Notes under the pieces: generated by a model
What the model was told of the DNA's origin: nothing
Databases searched by the model: none
Seen by the model: the letters and a program-made list of their open reading frames with translations, nothing else
Position numbers and translations under genes: made by a program
NCBI RefSeq assembly: GCF_000241345.1
Contig: NZ_BAED01000006.1
Coordinates: 53,018 to 117,017, forward strand
From: Gordonia amarae NBRC 15530
GTDB lineage: Bacteria; Actinomycetota; Actinomycetes; Mycobacteriales; Mycobacteriaceae
Length of the DNA stretch: 64,000 nucleotides
Direction: 5' to 3'
In this document: piece by piece, positions 61,017 through 64,000 of the stretch
How positions within the stretch are numbered: the first letter of the stretch is position 1
Layout of the letters: the number at the start of each line of letters is the position of its first letter

Positions 61017-62156
61017 CTACAGCCCGAAGGTCTTGCCGATGATGTCGCGTTGAATCTCGTTGGTACCACCGTAGACAGTCGAGATGATCGAGGCACGCAT
61101 CATGGCCTCGGCGTCGAACTCCGTGGCGTAGCCGTAGCCGCCCATCATCTGCATCGCGTCGATGGTCATCCGCTTGGACGTCTCGGTGGCCTTCAGCTTC
61201 ACCATCGAGGCCTCGCGCGGCAGCAACTTGTCCGGGTTGGCGTCGGCCTTCTGCGCCACCGAGTACACGAGCAGCTTGGTGCATTCGATCTCGGTGGCCA
61301 GGTCGGCCATCCGGTGCCGCAGCGCCTGGAAGGTGCCGATCGGCCGGCCGAACTGCTTGCGTTCGGTGATGAACTGCAGGGTCTGCGCGAATGACCGCTC
61401 GGCGAGACCGAGCTGCATCGCGGCGAGGATGAGGCGTTCGGTGTTGAGGCCGGCCATCAGCTGGTTCCAGCCGTTGCCCACCTGGCCGACGACGGCCGAA
61501 TCGGGCAGGAAGCAGTCGGTGAAGTACAGGTCGTTGACCTCACGGCCGCCGAGGGTGTCGATGCCGCGGATCTCCAGGCCCGGAGTTCCGGCCGGGACGT
61601 GGAACTGGGTCAGGCCCTCGTGCTTCTTGCCGTTCTTGTCGGTGCGGGCGATCAGCAGGATGGACTTGGCGAAGTGCGCGTTGGAGCACCAGGTCTTCTG
61701 GCCGTTGATCAGCCAGCCGCCGTCGACCTTGTCGGCGCGGCAGGACAGCGCGGCCACGTCGGAACCGGCCTCCGGCTCGGACATCGACACCGACAGCGAA
61801 TCACCGGCGACGACCCCGGCCAGCACGTCGCGCTTCATCTCCTCGCCGGCGAATTTCTGGTACCCGGCGGCAGTGATCAGGGTGGGGCCGATACCGCCGA
61901 TGGGGGCGCCACCGCGCAGTGACTCCTCCAGCAGGATGCACATCTCGACGTTGCCCGCACCGGCGCCGCCGTACTCCTCGGGGATGAGGATGCCGGTCCA
62001 GCCGAGTTCGGCCATCTTCTTGTACAGGTCCTGCGAATGCAGCTCGGTGCCGTGGTTGGTGAGCACATCGCGCTGGGCTCGGGTGCCCGTCTCGCGTTGA
62101 CAGAAGTCGGCGACCGAATCGGCGAATGCGCGTTGTTCGGCGGTGAACTGAACCAT
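61017..62156 (-). CDS. Acyl-CoA dehydrogenase (FadE type)
   Basis: A 379-residue flavoenzyme. SMSEPEAGSDVAALSCRADKVDGGWLINGQKTWCSNA is the FAD/substrate block, AERSFAQTLQFITERKQFGRPIGTFQALRHRMADLATEIECTKLLVYSVA the helical domain, and MMGGYGYATEFDAEAMMRASIISTVYGGTNEIQRDIIGKTFGL the C-terminus with the usual GGTNEIQR. The first step of beta-oxidation or sterol side-chain oxidation is expected. The gene is divergent from the ligase across a 160-bp regulatory region. Confidence 0.95.
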   Translation of the reverse strand: MVQFTAEQRAFADSVADFCQRETGTRAQRDVLTNHGTELHSQDLYKKMAELGWTGILIPEEYGGAGAGNVEMCILLEESLRGGAPIGGIGPTLITAAGYQKFAGEEMKRDVLAGVVAGDSLSVSMSEPEAGSDVAALSCRADKVDGGWLINGQKTWCSNAHFAKSILLIARTDKNGKKHEGLTQFHVPAGTPGLEIRGIDTLGGREVNDLYFTDCFLPDSAVVGQVGNGWNQLMAGLNTERLILAAMQLGLAERSFAQTLQFITERKQFGRPIGTFQALRHRMADLATEIECTKLLVYSVAQKADANPDKLLPREASMVKLKATETSKRMTIDAMQMMGGYGYATEFDAEAMMRASIISTVYGGTNEIQRDIIGKTFGL

Positions 62157-62217
62157 GGGGGTCCTTCCGGGACAGGTGCGCGGCGTGTTGACCGCGCTGG
62201 TGAACGTGAGGCTGACT

Positions 62218-62244
62218 CTAGAACATATATCGTATATCTTCTAG
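62218..62244. promoter_or_regulatory. 27-bp dyad between fadE and fadD genes
   Basis: CTAGAA and TTCTAG at the ends and ATATAT-CG-TATAT in the middle form an imperfect palindrome in the divergent intergenic region. It is a good candidate operator for the nearby GntR protein or for a TetR-type regulator. Confidence 0.55.
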
Positions 62245-62316
62245 CTGGATAGGGTGTTCCATGTCTCATGGGCCAAGTACCGTGAATCCCACAAATCAGA
62301 CACACGAGGAGATGTG

Positions 62317-63933
62317 ATGACTTCTACAGACCTGTCAGGTGGAGCCGACATCCGTGCGACGGAGCCGCTGCGGTCGCGCCGCAACCACTGGAACAACCAG
62401 GTGCGCCGCCACGCGCTGACCACCCCCGACGGGCCTGCGCTCAAGTTCGCCGGCAAGGTGACCACCTGGTCGGAGTTGGACCAGCGCTCCCACGCCTTCG
62501 CCGCGGCGCTGCACCGCCGGGGTGTCGGCTCCGGCGACCGGGTGCTGCTGCTCATGCTCAACCGCACCGAGTATGTCGAGGCCATCTTCGGTGCCAACAT
62601 CCTCGGCGCGATCGCGGTGCCGGTGAACATCCGCATGGCGCCGGCCGAGATCGCGTTCCTGGTGTCCGACAGCGGTGCCAAGGTGGTGGTCACCGAGACC
62701 ATGCTCGCCCCGCTCGCCGGTGCCGTGCAGGGGGCCGCGCCCGGCATCGAACAGATCATCGTGGTCGGCGGATCCGAGTCACCCGAGCATCTCGACTACG
62801 AGACCCTGCTGGCCGAGGGAACCGACGGCCTGCCGGAGATCGACGTGCCGGAGGAGTCCGTCGCGCTCATCATGTACACCTCGGGAACCACCGGAAAACC
62901 CAAGGGCGCCATGCTGACCCACCAGAACATGCAGGCGCAGGCCGTCACCTGTCTGCGCGAGCTGCAGACCAGGGCCGACGACATCGGGTCGATGGTGGTG
63001 CCGATGTTCCACATCGCCGCCATCGGTGCGATGTCGGCGCTGTTCTACATGGGCGCGCTGTCGGTGATCCACCCGCTGGGTGCGTTCGAGCCCAATGAAC
63101 TGCTCGACGCGCTGGAGGCCGAGGGAACCACGTCGATCTTCCTGGTGCCGGTGCAGTGGCAGGCCGTGTGCGCGGCCCAGCAGGCCAAGCCGCGCGATCT
63201 GAAGTTGCGCATCATCAGCTGGGGTGCCGCCCCCGCCTCGGACACCGTGCTCAAGGCCATGGACGCGACCTTTCCGGACGCGCTCAACGTCGCGGTGTTC
63301 GGCCAGACCGAGATGTCACCGATCACCTGCGTGCTCGAAGGCCGGGATGCGCTGCGCAAGCTCGGCTCGGTGGGCAAGGTCATCCCGTCGGTCACCGCAC
63401 GCATCGTCGACCCGGCGATGAACGACGTGGCCGACGGCGAGGTGGGCGAGATCGTCTACCGCGGACCCAATCTGATGCTGGGCTACTGGCAGAACCCCGA
63501 GGGCACCGCAGACTCGTTCCGCGGCGGCTGGTTCCACTCGGGCGACCTGGTGCGCCGCGACTCCGAGGGCTTCATCTACGTGGTCGACCGCGCAAAGGAC
63601 ATGATCATCTCCGGCGGCGAGAACATCTATTGCGCCGAGGTCGAGAACGCCCTGCACGCGCATCCGCGGATCCTCGAGGCCGCGGTGATCGGGCGGGCCG
63701 ATCCCAAGTGGGGTGAGGTGCCCGTGGCGGTGGTGGTGACCAAGGACGGCGGTGACCTGACGCTCGCCGACCTGGAGGGGCACCTCAACGATTCCCTGGC
63801 CCGCTACAAGCATCCGAAGGATCTGGTGCTCGTGGCCGAACTGCCGCGCAACGCCAGCGGCAAGATCGTGAAGCCGACGCTGCGCTCGTCCTACGGCAGC
63901 AAGGACGCCGGGCTGGCGAGCCACTCGGTGTAG
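62317..63933 (+). CDS. Fatty acyl-CoA ligase (FadD type)
   Basis: A 538-residue AMP-forming acyl-CoA synthetase. P-loop-like MYTSGTTGKPKGAMLTHQNM (about 200-219), FGQTEMSP (about 328-335), YRGPNLMLGYWQNPEGTADSFRGGWFHSGDLVRRDSEGFIYVVDRAKDMIISGGENIYCAEVENAL and the final lysine of NASGKIVKP are all present. ATG 62317 has GAGGAG upstream. It may correspond to FadD5, which in mycobacteria lies beside a GntR regulator and the mce operon; that is position-based. Confidence 0.93.
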   Translation: MTSTDLSGGADIRATEPLRSRRNHWNNQVRRHALTTPDGPALKFAGKVTTWSELDQRSHAFAAALHRRGVGSGDRVLLLMLNRTEYVEAIFGANILGAIAVPVNIRMAPAEIAFLVSDSGAKVVVTETMLAPLAGAVQGAAPGIEQIIVVGGSESPEHLDYETLLAEGTDGLPEIDVPEESVALIMYTSGTTGKPKGAMLTHQNMQAQAVTCLRELQTRADDIGSMVVPMFHIAAIGAMSALFYMGALSVIHPLGAFEPNELLDALEAEGTTSIFLVPVQWQAVCAAQQAKPRDLKLRIISWGAAPASDTVLKAMDATFPDALNVAVFGQTEMSPITCVLEGRDALRKLGSVGKVIPSVTARIVDPAMNDVADGEVGEIVYRGPNLMLGYWQNPEGTADSFRGGWFHSGDLVRRDSEGFIYVVDRAKDMIISGGENIYCAEVENALHAHPRILEAAVIGRADPKWGEVPVAVVVTKDGGDLTLADLEGHLNDSLARYKHPKDLVLVAELPRNASGKIVKPTLRSSYGSKDAGLASHSV

Positions 63934-63962
63934 GGGAGTGCCCGGTCGGCGCGCCAATAAAC

Positions 63963-63976
63963 TAGAACACGTTCCA
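63963..63976. promoter_or_regulatory. KstR-type operator at the window edge
   Basis: TAGAACACGTTCCA matches the mycobacterial KstR consensus TNNAACNNGTTNNA at every defined position. KstR represses cholesterol-catabolism genes. It sits 30 bp after the fadD stop, so the regulated gene is probably beyond 64000. Confidence 0.7.
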
Positions 63977-64000
63977 TTTTTGGTGAAAAATGGTTAGGGT

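Overview
The window is a high-GC actinobacterial chromosome segment, most likely from Gordonia or a close relative in the Mycobacteriales. Evidence: the block hrcA-dnaJ-rsmE-phoH-ybeY-CBS-cdd-like-era-recO-uppS-YbjN-like-zur/smtB-glyS follows the order known from mycobacteria (there on the opposite strand), GTG starts are common, genes are packed with ATGA/GTGA overlaps, and the right end carries a KstR-type (sterol catabolism) operator.

Left chromosomal part (1-28039): the start of a phosphotriesterase-family gene, a single-chain acyl-CoA carboxylase, the heat-shock/ribosome-maturation/lipid-carrier block, the two zinc sensors Zur and SmtB, glycyl-tRNA synthetase, a cold-shock-domain protein, dGTPase, a lipoprotein, a GH3 glycosidase, DNA primase, a secreted protein, PEP synthase and two tRNA genes (CAT anticodon and Asn-GTT).

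Middle (28040-58733): a 30.7-kb integrated mobile element inserted in the 3' end of tRNA-Asn. A 27-bp duplicate of the tRNA end marks attL and attR, and a tyrosine integrase lies beside attR. From left to right it holds an excisionase-like gene, a 1-kb repeat region, a second small HTH gene, a VapE-type helicase with NrdH and a DUF2637 membrane protein, another repeat region, a divergent MobV-like relaxase, a soluble VirD4-like coupling ATPase, and an operon of unrecognised membrane proteins. These are followed by secreted proteins, a mannosyltransferase-like cargo gene, an Xre repressor with a palindromic operator, and a defence segment (HEPN protein plus serine resolvase; EcoRI-family methylase, DUF262-HNH nuclease, TcmP and three-Cys DUF5131). 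The right end is a lead operon with ArdA antirestriction and VRR-NUC genes. No VirB4-type ATPase is visible, so the element is either mobilizable or uses an unfamiliar transfer channel.

Three things stand out. First, three promoters of the element share the architecture -35 / 17-bp spacer / -10 with a TACCC-N5-GGGTA dyad in the spacer (one imperfect), which suggests one regulator for relaxase, transfer and right-end operons. Second, between ArdA-operon genes lies an apparent 160-nt non-coding transcription unit with its own promoter and a 20-bp terminator stem; it contains two hairpins that resemble type I-E CRISPR repeats without any cas genes, a possible RNA anti-CRISPR. Third, the methylase, DUF262-HNH and TcmP genes form one operon facing a three-Cys DUF5131 gene that ends on the adjacent base, which looks like one four-gene system.

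Right chromosomal part (58734-64000): a small membrane protein, 3-methyladenine DNA glycosylase, a CAP-domain protein, a GntR regulator, an acyl-CoA dehydrogenase and a divergent fatty acyl-CoA ligase, ending with the KstR box that probably controls a gene beyond the window.
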